From Desulfobacca acetoxidans DSM 11109 (GTDB taxonomy: Bacteria > Desulfobacterota > Desulfobaccia > Desulfobaccales > Desulfobaccaceae), in assembly GCF_000195295.1 (NCBI RefSeq), contig NC_015388.1:2480001-2544000 (forward strand): a stretch of DNA of 64,000 nt, in the 5' to 3' direction. The position numbers and the translations under genes were made by a program. Positions 51,121-60,171 of this stretch are shown here, one piece after another (position 1 is the stretch's first letter; the number at the start of each line of letters is the position of its first letter). The notes beneath the pieces are model-generated. The model saw only the letters and a list, made by a program, of their open reading frames with translations. It was not told where the DNA came from and searched no databases.

Positions 51121-51849
51121 CTAAGCTTTTCTCCCATAAAACAGACAGACAACCCCAAAAGTCAGCCGCCGATATCTGACCTGGCGGAATCCTACCTCCT
51201 GCAGTTCTTGGCAAAATGCCGTGGCCGGGGGAAAATGAACGATAGATTCGGCCAGATAGCGGTAGGCAAAGGCATGTCGCGAGAAGACCCGGCCGATTAA
51301 GGGCAGAAGATGATTGAGGTAGAGGCGGTAGAGTTGCAAACGCCAGCCAACCTCGGGCGGAATGAATTCTAAAATGGCCGCCACGCCACCCGGCCGCAGC
51401 ACCCGCAGGATTTCCTGTAAAACTGCACCGCGATCCGGCAGGTTGCGGATACCGAAGGCAATAGTCAAACCGTCAAACTGGTCGTTGGCAAATGGCAGGG
51501 CCATGGCGTCGGCGGCAATGGGCAATATCCGGGGCTGGCCTTGGGCGGCCAATTTCTCCCGGCCGCGATGCAGCATCGGCAGGCTGAAGTCGACTGCTGC
51601 AACCAGGGCCTGAGGGTGTTGGCGAACTGTTTCCAGGGAGACATCTAGAGTCCCGGCTGCCAGGTCCAGGATGAAAGGTTCGGATGGAAGCTGAAGGCCT
51701 TTTACTAGAGCCCGCCGCCAGTAGACGTCTTGCCTGAGGCTGAGGCCGCGGTTGAGGAAATCATACCAGGGGGCGATACTGGAAAACATGCGTTCAATCC
51801 GGGTCCCGAGCAGATTTTCCGCAGTCAAGGTCTTTTCTTTTTCATTCAT
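51121..51849 (-). CDS. menG: Demethylmenaquinone / ubiquinone C-methyltransferase
   Basis: The 242-residue product (ATG 51849) shows MFSSIAPWYDFLNRGLSLRQ and WRRALV, then LDLAAGTLDVSLE (SAM motif I), FGIRNLPDR and LRVLRPGGVAAILEF, the MenG/UbiE family. In an anaerobe it would make menaquinone. The frame is open far upstream of 51849 but only through intergenic and repeat DNA. The SAM motif reads AAGTLDV where many have GTGTGD. Confidence 0.92.
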   Translation of the reverse strand: MNEKEKTLTAENLLGTRIERMFSSIAPWYDFLNRGLSLRQDVYWRRALVKGLQLPSEPFILDLAAGTLDVSLETVRQHPQALVAAVDFSLPMLHRGREKLAAQGQPRILPIAADAMALPFANDQFDGLTIAFGIRNLPDRGAVLQEILRVLRPGGVAAILEFIPPEVGWRLQLYRLYLNHLLPLIGRVFSRHAFAYRYLAESIVHFPPATAFCQELQEVGFRQVRYRRLTFGVVCLFYGRKA

Positions 51850-51916
51850 GCCGTTATTGTGGAAAAGCCTAACCATTTTGTCAACTGACGAAGGAAAATA
51901 TGTAAATATCAACAAT

Positions 51917-52105
51917 CCGTCTGCATTGAGTTGTTTGGGGCGAATACAAGATTCGCCCCTACAGACGGGTCTGTCGATGCTGTGGTGCTTTACGGTGGGG
52001 GCCGCCAACCATGTCACAGACGGGTCTGTCGATGCTGTGGTGCTGTAGGGTGGGGGCCGCCAACCATGTTCCTGATCTATTATCTCAGATAGCTGAAGTA
52101 TTACC
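51917..52105 (+). mobile_element. MITE-like element, copy 2, with internal 55-bp duplication
   Basis: The core GCGAATACAAGATTCGCCCC and the right end CTCAGATAGCTGAAGTATTA(CC) match the other copies. The segment 51,961-52,015 is repeated directly at 52,016-52,070 with few changes. The left terminal repeat is degraded. It lies upstream of menG and folD in their divergent gap. Confidence 0.8.
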
Positions 52106-52301
52106 AGAGATGAACTTTTTAAACTGTTGATGATTCCTGTACGCAGAAATTCAGCCTGCCGATATGTCCTTTCAGCGAACTCGGACAGATGCCGGAGGTT
52201 TCCCAATTTATTTTTTCATTGACTCTTGGCTGGATTATTGCTAATTAATGAAAAAATGCACAAAAGTTATGAACGTTAATCCACTAAAGGAGAGGTATCC
52301 T

Positions 52302-53201
52302 ATGGCTGCCACCTTAATTAAGGGGGCCGAAGTTGCGGCCCAGATTCGGGAAGAGTTGAAACAGGAAGTCGCCGACCTCAAGGCCAAACACAATATCGTC
52401 CCTGGCCTGGTCACCATCCTGGTAGGTGAAGACCCTGGTTCGGTGAGCTATGTCACCGCCAAACAGAAGACTGCCCATGAGCTGGGTTTTTATTCTGTTC
52501 AGGACAGTCAGCCTCCCACTATTTCAGAGGCCGACTTGTTGGCCCTGATCGACAAGTATAACAAGGACCCCAAACTTCACGGCATCCTAGTCCAGCTCCC
52601 CCTGCCCAAGAGCATCGACACCAACAAGGTCCTGTATGCCATCGACCCCAATAAAGACGTCGACGCTTTTCATCCGGTAAATGTGGGCCGCATCCTGATT
52701 GGCCAGTATGCCTTCCTGCCCTGTACCCCGGCTGGCTGTCAAGAACTCATCGTTAGAGCCACCGGCGACCCGAAGGGTAAAGAGCTGGTAGTGGTGGGCC
52801 GCTCCAATATCGTCGGCAAACCTATGGTGGCCATCATGATCCAGAAGCTTCCCGGGGCCAACTGCACCGTCACCTGCGTCCATACCGGCACCCCCAAGGA
52901 TAAGATGATCGAACACTGCCGTCGGGCCGATATCCTCGTCGTGGCCGCCGGCGTACCCAAATATGTACAAGCCGACTGGGTCAAAGAAGGCGCGGTGGTC
53001 ATCGATGTAGGCGTTAACCGTATCGGTATGACCGAGTCCGGCAAGGCCAAACTGGCCGGCGACGTAGACTTTGACACTGTGAAGGAAAAGGCCTCCTTCA
53101 TCACCCCGGTTCCTGGTGGGGTCGGCCCGATGACCATCACCATGCTCATGAAGAACACCGTCATGGCTGCCAAATTGGCTGCGGGGTTGGTTAAGGTTTA
53201 A
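52302..53201 (+). CDS. folD: Bifunctional methylene-THF dehydrogenase / methenyl-THF cyclohydrolase
   Basis: The 299-residue product shows YVTAKQKTAHELGF with the catalytic Lys, GILVQLPLP, the PNKDVDAFHPVNVGR loop, VVGRSNIVGKPM for NADP and TPVPGGVGPMT. AAGGAGAGG precedes ATG 52302; an in-frame ATG at 52248 is not needed. It interconverts C1-tetrahydrofolates in the cytoplasm, feeding both biosynthesis and, in acetate-using anaerobes, the Wood-Ljungdahl methyl branch. Confidence 0.96.
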   Translation: MAATLIKGAEVAAQIREELKQEVADLKAKHNIVPGLVTILVGEDPGSVSYVTAKQKTAHELGFYSVQDSQPPTISEADLLALIDKYNKDPKLHGILVQLPLPKSIDTNKVLYAIDPNKDVDAFHPVNVGRILIGQYAFLPCTPAGCQELIVRATGDPKGKELVVVGRSNIVGKPMVAIMIQKLPGANCTVTCVHTGTPKDKMIEHCRRADILVVAAGVPKYVQADWVKEGAVVIDVGVNRIGMTESGKAKLAGDVDFDTVKEKASFITPVPGGVGPMTITMLMKNTVMAAKLAAGLVKV

Positions 53202-53242
53202 GGGAAAATAGTACAGGATTCTGTTTAAGTTGTTCCTGATAA

Positions 53243-53375
53243 GGTAACACTTCGGTTGCTTGAGGCGAATACAAGATTCGCCCCTACAGATGGGTCTGTC
53301 GATGCTTTGGTGCTGTAGGGTGGGCACCACAAACCATGCTCCTGATCTACTATCTCAGATAGCTGAAGTATTACC
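53243..53375 (+). mobile_element. MITE-like element, copy 3, with terminal repeats and target duplication
   Basis: The 133-bp unit starts GGTAACACTTCGGTTGCTTG and ends GATAGCTGAAGTATTACC; the ends are inverted repeats over about 22 bases (16 identical). TGATAA stands directly on both sides (53,237-53,242 and 53,376-53,381), the mark of transposition. The inner GGCGAATACAAGATTCGCC is a hairpin. It contains no reading frame for a transposase. Confidence 0.85.
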
Positions 53376-53502
53376 TGATAAGAAAGCAAGGGGGAGGATC
53401 GCAGATCTGCCCCCTTAATGTTTTATTGACCATATTGCACTTGATTTAACTGGTTAAACATGCTATAAAAATAATTATCTTTTTACAATGGCGGAGGATA
53501 GC

Positions 53503-54129
53503 ATGGTCACCAGAGAAATCGTCCTGGCTGCCCTAAAAGAACTCATCCTGCCGGAATTACAGGTTATTAAACAGGATCAGGCGGAGTTTAAAACGGCTCT
53601 GGCGTTGACCAATAAGCGCCTGGACGATATCAACGCCCACTTGGTGGATCAGAGCCGACGCATTGATGACACCAATAAACGCATCGATGCTATTCATACC
53701 GATCTAATCAAGCGCATCGATGATACCAATAAATACATCGGTGCTATTCATACCGATGTGATCAGGCGCATCGATGATAGCAATAAACGCATCGATGAAA
53801 CGAATAAACGCATTGATGACACCAATAAGTACATCGGTGCTATTCATACCGATCTAATCAAGCGCATCGATGACACCAATAAACGTATCGATGCTATTCA
53901 TACCGATGTGATCAGCCGGATTGATGATGCCAATAGACGTATCTCAGAAGTGCACGATGATCTGTTGGCCCGCTTTGACGGAACCCATCTGCGTATCGAT
54001 ATGATCAACCAGCGTCTTGATCGTCAGAATGAAGTCGTTGTGCAACGGGAAGAACATTATTCCCTTGATCAGCGGGTGAGGCACCTGGAATTGGAGATGC
54101 AGCAAGTAAAGAGTCGTCCGGCGGCCTAG
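53503..54129 (+). CDS. Coiled-coil protein with 18-residue tandem repeats
   Basis: GGAGG stands right before ATG 53503, although an earlier ATG at 53488 is in frame. The 208-residue product has five to six copies of an 18-residue unit RIDDTNKRIDAIHTDLIK (about residues 53-150), with one extra 7-residue insertion in the middle. The DNA repeats too. The pattern predicts a long alpha-helical coiled coil with no membrane segment and no signal. The last part (HYSLDQRVRHLELEMQQV) is a second coiled coil. Function unknown; such rods act as spacers or oligomerisers. Confidence 0.8.
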   Translation: MVTREIVLAALKELILPELQVIKQDQAEFKTALALTNKRLDDINAHLVDQSRRIDDTNKRIDAIHTDLIKRIDDTNKYIGAIHTDVIRRIDDSNKRIDETNKRIDDTNKYIGAIHTDLIKRIDDTNKRIDAIHTDVISRIDDANRRISEVHDDLLARFDGTHLRIDMINQRLDRQNEVVVQREEHYSLDQRVRHLELEMQQVKSRPAA

Positions 54130-54187
54130 ACTCCTCTGAAAAGTATTTATCTCTCTGAGCCGGAAGTTCTTGAGAGCCGAGAAGGTC

Positions 54188-54643
54188 TCATGGTCCGATC
54201 TGAACCCGATCTCCGATCCGGATGCCAGCTTGAGCAACAAAACCGGCCGGTACTTCCAAGACATAATTAACCGGACCTGGTGAGGTGAAGGTTCCCTGGT
54301 CTTGGGGGGAAAGATTGGAATGCCAACCTACTACCCGGTCAGTCGCAATCCAGATAATGTCGATGGGGATCAACATCCCCCGCATGCAGAACTGTTGCCA
54401 CGCCATTGCTGGCATTAAAAACAACATGCCCGTGCCCGCCTTCAGATGGCGGCGTCCCCCCAGCCCGAGATAAATCTTATCCAGACTGGAAACTACCTCC
54501 GCTTCTACGACGACCCGATTGAGGCGTACGAGTTCTAGAGGATTACCGGCGGCGGACAACCTTTGCGCCGATATTGGCGCTGACCAAAACCATGTCAGCA
54601 ATACTGCAACGAGAACCCCCACCGGCAACCTAAAAATTCTCAT
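54188..54643 (-). CDS. Exported DUF192 protein
   Basis: From ATG 54643 the product is 151 residues with a signal peptide (hydrophobic part about residues 8-22, cleavage after ISAQ). The DUF192 core has LGLGGRRHLKAGTGMLFLMP, FCMRGMLIPIDIIWI and a C-terminal VLEVPAGFVAQAGIRIGD. Function of the family is unknown. It converges with the coiled-coil gene. Confidence 0.88.
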   Translation of the reverse strand: MRIFRLPVGVLVAVLLTWFWSAPISAQRLSAAGNPLELVRLNRVVVEAEVVSSLDKIYLGLGGRRHLKAGTGMLFLMPAMAWQQFCMRGMLIPIDIIWIATDRVVGWHSNLSPQDQGTFTSPGPVNYVLEVPAGFVAQAGIRIGDRVQIGP

Positions 54644-54789
54644 GCTGGTCCTTTTGCTGAGCCAACGCTGCAAGCGCAGGTTAAATGAAGAAATTTATCT
54701 TTAATTTCTGGTATATCTATAACCACATAATTATATTGCATTTATTACTAATGACCGGCAACCAAAAACCAGAAACCGGCAGTAAACGT

Positions 54790-55365
54790 TCACAGATGGC
54801 ATTTACAACCGCTCGCCTCCCAATCCGCAACGAGTTTTTGATATTTTGCAAGAGCGAACCCTCGGTCAAGATCAGCCATCTGGGACAGGATGACTTCTTT
54901 CTCTTCTCGGGTAAAATATTCCATGGCAGGAAGAAAGAAGTGTCTGTCTTCCTTAGCGATATGTTGGGAATAAAAATCCGCTAATGTCCCAAGGCTATTG
55001 AGGAGGTCAGGCAGTATCTCTAAACACCCTTCGTTATACTGCTTACTGGCTACCTCCAGGTTTGTTGTGGTCTGACGGCCCCAGATATGTTCCTGCTGTA
55101 ATTCTTTCATCATTCTGAGATGTCCGGTCGACAGCGGTTTTTCTGCCAGGGCGGCAAACAAGATGCCCTCCTCCTTACTATGATGCAGCCGGTTGACGTA
55201 GTGATTGTGGAAATCCACTGCAGCATCGAGAAAGCGCTGGTCTACAAAGGCAAATCCCACGTCAACGGCGATGTTGTCCCGGATCCTCACCATCTCCTGA
55301 TGTATAAGGCGTGTCATCCGTTCAATGAGGCGATGTTCAAGCATCAACGGATCGATGGGCAACAT
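54790..55365 (-). CDS. Hemerythrin-like (HHE) domain protein
   Basis: The 191-residue product has the di-iron ligands of the HHE fold: EHRLIERM near residue 10, DFHNHYVNRLHHSKEEGILF near 51-70, QEHIWG near 92 and QHIAKEDRHFFLP near 135. It ends CKCHL. It should bind O2, NO or peroxide, useful to an anaerobe under stress. Confidence 0.88.
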   Translation of the reverse strand: MLPIDPLMLEHRLIERMTRLIHQEMVRIRDNIAVDVGFAFVDQRFLDAAVDFHNHYVNRLHHSKEEGILFAALAEKPLSTGHLRMMKELQQEHIWGRQTTTNLEVASKQYNEGCLEILPDLLNSLGTLADFYSQHIAKEDRHFFLPAMEYFTREEKEVILSQMADLDRGFALAKYQKLVADWEASGCKCHL

Positions 55366-55457
55366 AAATCCTCTTTCCTTTCTTACGATAAGCTACCGTA
55401 AATCTATCCGCACATATGATCTATTCTGTTTTCCGAACACCTCAATTATGGATTCTC

Positions 55458-58076
55458 TCAGGCTTCGTCTGACATCCGCCCTTCCTGCAGATACCATCGG
55501 TCAAAATAGTGCAGGTGGAGGCGGGCTGCAGCAAAGCCGATCAGGGCCATGCCGAGGCCGACGCCGACTTGGGCCAGGGTCTTGCGATAATTTATTGCCT
55601 TAACCACGATCGGCCCGACAATCGAAGTCAAAATAGCCGTGATGAGAACAGTGGCAGTACTGCCGACGGTGAACAAGGCTGAATTCCACCATTTGGAGCA
55701 GATCCAATAAAATAGCGCCAGGCCGATCGCAGCCAGGCCTACGGCGGCAACCTGGAGAATTGGTTTCAGTTTCCAGATCTTGAATGCCGAGGAGTGAGCC
55801 GCTTCCAAGATATTCATCAGCTTCCGATGCTCCGCCTCCTTTCCGGGGACATTTTTCAGGGCGGGTTCAATTGCTAAGAAACCCCAGTCCGGCGGCGGTC
55901 CTTGCAAGGAAAAGCCCTTGATGTACTTTGGAAACTCATGATCGGTCATCAGATAGCCGCTTGTCATCAGGGCATAGGCCTCCTGGTCATTGAAGGAATC
56001 GAGATCGGTGCGGATTGCCGCCAGTTTTTGCTGCACGTCTTTGGGCAGGCCGTAGCTGGTAACATCGCCTGGGATAACCGCGGAAAGGGGTTCATCGCCG
56101 GGATCATGAGGGTCGTTACAGCCAATCCAGTCGATCGGTTTGACATTCAGGTCTTTTTTTAGATGGACAAACATAAAGGCCCGGATTTGAGAAGATCGGC
56201 GTCGGGAGTCAACATCCAAATACTGGGCCTCCCGTACCCGAGATTGCAGGATGCTGCTCGAGCGTAATGGTACGCTTACCATTCCACTTTTGGGATAGTT
56301 TTGGGATTCCATCTGGCCGCTGGCATCGCTGATCAGCATAATATCGCAGTCTTCCCCCAACAACCCGGCAATACCCTGATTATCGTGTACGCCGCCATCC
56401 ACCATACGTACTATCCGATCCGGATAGAGCCTATCAAGTGCCAACGGTTCAAAGAGACCCGGAACACAGGAGGAGGCCGCTACGGCGTGCCCCAGGCGGA
56501 TACTTTGATGCGGTACCGGGGCCTGGTCATAATAGAACCGGCGCAGACGGTCATTGCCATCGACTTCACTGCTGACCCCGGCAGGCGGCTCGCCCATCCA
56601 GGAGGCGGTAAATTGCCAGTTATGGCCGGTGTTGAGAGTGGCGGCGTTGAGAATCAGGATGGGGACCTTGGCGGCCCGGCGCCAGTTATCCTGCCGGGGG
56701 CTGAAAGCCTCCGAATGGCCCGCGGGTTCCACCAAGAGCTCATTTAGCCACCTTGGTGCTGCCGCCTCACCGTCCTCCACCAGCCGGTAAATCTCTTCTT
56801 CGTATAGCTCTCCCACCCGCTCTGTCCGGGAGTAATTCGGTTTGTAGATCATCTTGAGGTTGCTATACCAGTCTGCTGCCACCCGGGTGCGGATATTGCG
56901 CTGTACTCCGGCTAAAAAGTTTTTTTCGAGACGTTTGACAATGTCGATATAGTCCTGGCAGGTGATTTCGCTATCTTTTTTGGTTTTAAGGAGGTGACGG
57001 ACCTCAAGATAATAGTAGGCTCCGACAATGGAACCCCCGGAAACGCAGGACAACACCTCTACGTGGCGCAGGATATCAAATTCGGCCAGTTTGGCCAGCA
57101 CGCCGATGTGGAATAAAGAGGCCCGAAATCCGCCGCCGGATAGGGCCAGCCCGATTTTTCCGGTCAGGATTCCCCGGAGTGCTTCGGGGCTGACCGCAAA
57201 CAACTGCATAAGCATCTCAGCGGCAGGATGCCCGGCAATGATTTCACGATCAGTAGATTGTCCACCATGAAGCTGCACCAAGCGGATTAGCCGACGTATG
57301 GTAGATTCATACTGCCAAGCGGGGATTTTTGGTAAAGCCATGGCTGTCTGCAGCCACTGGCTGGCTTCCTCATAGCGTCCGAGACCGAAATAGGCCTCGG
57401 CAACAGTGGCCAGGAATCCCCAATCTTGTATGAGCCCTTGGTGTTCTTTTGTCTTCGCTAATTCCGGAAGTTCTGCTATCAGCGTTTCCCGAAGCCGTCT
57501 GGCTTCCTGCTCTCTTTGGACCGCGGTTGCCGAAACAGCCCCGCTGCGCTCGGCCGCAACAGATTCGAGGTCAGCCAAAATGTCCAGCACCAGGGCAGCG
57601 TTTATGGCACAATAACCATAATCGCCCGTTACCCCTTCTTGACATCCTCGTAAAAAATAAGCTCGGGAGCGCTCCAGATGCTGCACCTGCCCATCAATTT
57701 CCCACCGGCTTTTACAGATTGAGCCAGCAATTCCCAGGGTTTCCGGGTCAATGCGGCTCTGGAGATCGTCTCCGGATTGCTGCAGAATCTGGAAGGCCAG
57801 ATCTAAGCGGACGTCTGCCGGCAGCTCTAGATCGTGTGAAGTACAAAGGGCCTGCTGTTGGATGATGGCTCGGAGTAGTGCCGAATCTCCTTGAACTGCG
57901 GGTTCTTGGCGCGCCTGAGCCAACAGCCGACGGGCCAGGCTGAAAGCCTTTTCTTTAGTCAACTCCTTGGCCAATTGAAGCACCTCCCGGGATGAAACAG
58001 CCCGGCCCCGGAGGATTTCCCTGGCCCGACTCACCTTCACGCTCTCAGGTCGGGGACGTGTCTGTGACACTGCCAT
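55458..58076 (-). CDS. Large patatin-like phospholipase with TRAFs-binding-like N-terminus and C-terminal membrane helices
   Basis: The 872-residue product has an N-terminal helical region (about 1-260) with TPR-like pairs resembling DUF4071, e.g. DWGFLATVAEAYFGLGRYEE. The patatin domain follows (about 305-700): GGGFRAS oxyanion loop at 314-320, SGGS nucleophile elbow at 346-349 and VDGGVHDNQG with the catalytic Asp. Two to three membrane helices occupy about 775-855 (LKPILQVAAVGLAAIGLALF). It should hydrolyse lipids at the inner membrane. Patatins serve as effectors in some defence systems, but no cyclase of the CBASS type is nearby. Confidence 0.86.
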   Translation of the reverse strand: MAVSQTRPRPESVKVSRAREILRGRAVSSREVLQLAKELTKEKAFSLARRLLAQARQEPAVQGDSALLRAIIQQQALCTSHDLELPADVRLDLAFQILQQSGDDLQSRIDPETLGIAGSICKSRWEIDGQVQHLERSRAYFLRGCQEGVTGDYGYCAINAALVLDILADLESVAAERSGAVSATAVQREQEARRLRETLIAELPELAKTKEHQGLIQDWGFLATVAEAYFGLGRYEEASQWLQTAMALPKIPAWQYESTIRRLIRLVQLHGGQSTDREIIAGHPAAEMLMQLFAVSPEALRGILTGKIGLALSGGGFRASLFHIGVLAKLAEFDILRHVEVLSCVSGGSIVGAYYYLEVRHLLKTKKDSEITCQDYIDIVKRLEKNFLAGVQRNIRTRVAADWYSNLKMIYKPNYSRTERVGELYEEEIYRLVEDGEAAAPRWLNELLVEPAGHSEAFSPRQDNWRRAAKVPILILNAATLNTGHNWQFTASWMGEPPAGVSSEVDGNDRLRRFYYDQAPVPHQSIRLGHAVAASSCVPGLFEPLALDRLYPDRIVRMVDGGVHDNQGIAGLLGEDCDIMLISDASGQMESQNYPKSGMVSVPLRSSSILQSRVREAQYLDVDSRRRSSQIRAFMFVHLKKDLNVKPIDWIGCNDPHDPGDEPLSAVIPGDVTSYGLPKDVQQKLAAIRTDLDSFNDQEAYALMTSGYLMTDHEFPKYIKGFSLQGPPPDWGFLAIEPALKNVPGKEAEHRKLMNILEAAHSSAFKIWKLKPILQVAAVGLAAIGLALFYWICSKWWNSALFTVGSTATVLITAILTSIVGPIVVKAINYRKTLAQVGVGLGMALIGFAAARLHLHYFDRWYLQEGRMSDEA

Positions 58077-58228
58077 GGCTCCGATCTCCTCTATAGAGGT
58101 TTTCTCGATAGGGAGGGCACTGCCCTGTGCCGGGGATGCCCTCGTCTAACTAACCTACTGTCAATGCCCGATAATACTCGACGGTAAAGAGACTCTCGTT
58201 TAGATTTTGGGGATCAAAATGATTTAAC

Positions 58229-58534
58229 TCACCCGCTGTATTTGTTCAGACCCAGGCTTAAGAGTTCGGTGGCCACTCGCTGTTCAAAGGTTTCGCCGAC
58301 CAACTCCTCCAGCCAGGATTGATCGCCATCGACGATTTCCAGCCATCGGTGTCCCTGATTGTCTTCATAGAGCCGGAAGGTGGCAAAAGGCGTCTGACGG
58401 GACTTGATCAAGCGGCAATAGAGCCTTTTTTCCTGGCCATTGGAAAGGACAAATCTTGTTATTGTAAAGGTATCCACGAACACCCCCAACCTGCATGCAG
58501 GCAAGAGATGAGACGCAATCTGTGCAGCGATCAA
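58229..58534 (-). CDS. Hypothetical protein, about 85-101 residues
   Basis: The frame reads DTFTITRFVLSNGQEKRLYC, then RLYEDNQGHRWLEIVDGDQS and ends SLGLNKYSG. It looks like a small beta-rich protein with no known motif. The start is unsure: the GTG codons of GVFVDTF inside the frame are as likely as the first codon. It lies between the patatin gene and tRNA-Leu on the same strand. Confidence 0.45.
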   Translation of the reverse strand: MIAAQIASHLLPACRLGVFVDTFTITRFVLSNGQEKRLYCRLIKSRQTPFATFRLYEDNQGHRWLEIVDGDQSWLEELVGETFEQRVATELLSLGLNKYSG

Positions 58535-58544
58535 GCCCCAGGAA

Positions 58545-58578
58545 GAAAACGGGGGTTAAGGTAATCTCCCTAACCCCC
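58545..58578 (-). terminator. Intrinsic terminator of tRNA-Leu
   Basis: On the minus strand GGGGGTTA pairs with TAACCCCC over a 12-base loop, followed by GTTTTC, 11 nt after the tRNA CCA end. Confidence 0.75.
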
Positions 58579-58588
58579 CTGATATAAA

Positions 58589-58675
58589 TGGTGCCGAAGC
58601 GGGGATTTGAACCCCGACGGGCGTACGCCCACTAGACCCTGAACCTAGCGCGTCTACCAATTCCGCCACTTCGGC
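58589..58675 (-). tRNA. tRNA-Leu (anticodon CAG)
   Basis: The minus strand folds with acceptor GCCGAAG/CTTCGGC, a long class II variable arm (GGGCGTACGCCC), T-arm CGGGGTTCAAATCCCCG, anticodon loop TTCAGGG and an encoded CCA end. Confidence 0.96.
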
Positions 58676-58873
58676 AAAAGTGGACTTTCTCATGGCAACG
58701 GCTACAGCCACATTATTTAGTATGATTAATCTGATATTATTTGTATAATATAAAATTTAGGTTGTCAATTCTATATTGACTTCGCTTGAAAGAAGAAGAA
58801 AAATAGTGGGTAACAAAGGAAGTTCATCTGGCGAGAGGCTTTCTTGATGAGAAAAAAGGCCGGATGAATCGGG

Positions 58874-59854
58874 ATGCCAATGGTCCTCTATCGAGATCTT
58901 AACCTTATTACACAGCCTTTCAGTAGGCCTGTCATTACGATCGGCAATTTTGACGGTGTCCATTTAGGCCACCAGACGCTCTTTGGGTTGGTGCGAGAGC
59001 GGGCTGCAGCAGTAAACGGGCATTCAGTGGTAATCACCTTTGACCCGCATCCCATTAAGTTGATGCAGCCAGGGAGACAATTGCCACTACTTACTACGAC
59101 GGATCAGAAGATCAGGCTACTGGGCGAATTGAACCTGGATATAGTTATCGTACACCCTTTCACCAAAGAGTTCGGGGCGATGCCGGCTCGGGAATTTATT
59201 CAGCACTACCTGCTGGAGCGATTGGGGGTTCAGGAAATAGTAATCGGTCACGACTATCGGTTTGGCCATAACCGCGAGGGGAATATTGCCCTACTGCAAA
59301 CACTTGGTGCAGCCTGGGGATTTCCGGTACATGTGGTTGACGCTATTCAGGTCGATGAGATCATCGTCAGCAGCACCTTGATTCGCAACCTCATTAGGGA
59401 CGGCAAGGTAGCGGCGGCGCGGACATTCTTGGGTCGGTCCTACGAGGTAACCGGGGAGGTAATCCACGGCCATGGCCGCGGCGCTCGACTGCTGGGTTTT
59501 CCCACTGCTAATATCAGAGCCGACAATGAACTTTTACCTGTTGCCGGCATCTATGCGGTTCGGGCTACCCTTTGGGGTCGGACCTATGCTGCGGTGGCTA
59601 ATATCGGCGTCTGCCCGACCTTCGATAATGACGAATTATCGTTGGAAGTTCATATATTGGATTTTAACCAGGATATATACGGCTCGCATCTGGCGGTGGA
59701 ATTCGTTCAGCGTCTTCGAGATGAGCGACGTTTCCCCAATATCCCGGCCCTGGTGGATCAGATCAAAACAGATGTGGAGGCGGCTCGACAGATCGTCAGA
59801 CTCGAGGGCCGCGATCGACATGAGGTTGAAGTATCACGACAAAATACCTCTTGA
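58874..59854 (+). CDS. ribF: Bifunctional riboflavin kinase / FAD synthetase
   Basis: The 326-residue product has the FAD-synthetase half (ITIGNFDGVHLGHQTLF, VITFDPHP, IGHDYRFGHNREG, VSSTLIRNLI) and the kinase half (GRGARLLGFPTANI, VEFVQRLRDERRF). It makes FMN and FAD. An ATG at 58880 is an alternative start two codons later. Confidence 0.95.
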   Translation: MPMVLYRDLNLITQPFSRPVITIGNFDGVHLGHQTLFGLVRERAAAVNGHSVVITFDPHPIKLMQPGRQLPLLTTTDQKIRLLGELNLDIVIVHPFTKEFGAMPAREFIQHYLLERLGVQEIVIGHDYRFGHNREGNIALLQTLGAAWGFPVHVVDAIQVDEIIVSSTLIRNLIRDGKVAAARTFLGRSYEVTGEVIHGHGRGARLLGFPTANIRADNELLPVAGIYAVRATLWGRTYAAVANIGVCPTFDNDELSLEVHILDFNQDIYGSHLAVEFVQRLRDERRFPNIPALVDQIKTDVEAARQIVRLEGRDRHEVEVSRQNTS

Positions 59855-59888
59855 CATAATCATCTGAAATCTTTAAAATCTAAGTCAG

Positions 59889-59964
59889 GCGGGCATAGCT
59901 CAGTTGGTAGAGTACAAGCTTCCCAAGCTTGGTGTCGCGGGTTCGAATCCCGTTGCCCGCTCCA
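59889..59964 (+). tRNA. tRNA-Gly (anticodon CCC)
   Basis: The 76-base sequence has acceptor GCGGGCA/TGCCCGC, D-arm GCTCAGTTGGTAGAGT, anticodon stem CAAGC/GCTTG around TTCCCAA, T-arm CGGGTTCGAATCCCG and an encoded CCA. Confidence 0.96.
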
Positions 59965-60171
59965 GAGTCTGGGTGCAGTGAGAGGTTCAATCTGCGCCAG
60001 TACCCGCTTCCCCTTTTGAGGTGACTCATAAACCGTGGGAAACTTTGAAGGCGGATGAATCGTGCGCTTTCGGGCGTAGCCGAGATGAGGAAAAGTCTTG
60101 GGATTTGGAAGTGGGCACACGCCCGCTTTTTTTTTTACGGTTAGTCTTTTGGGTTGGACCGAGGTCTTGGG

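Noticed and set aside
51850-52206. N-terminal extension of MenG to 361 residues
   Set aside because: The extra part is translation of the MITE copy and intergenic DNA; the family starts at 51,849.
53655-53940. Possible CRISPR-like repeat
   Set aside because: The DNA repeats are in frame with an 18-residue protein repeat and have no unique spacers, so this is a coding repeat.
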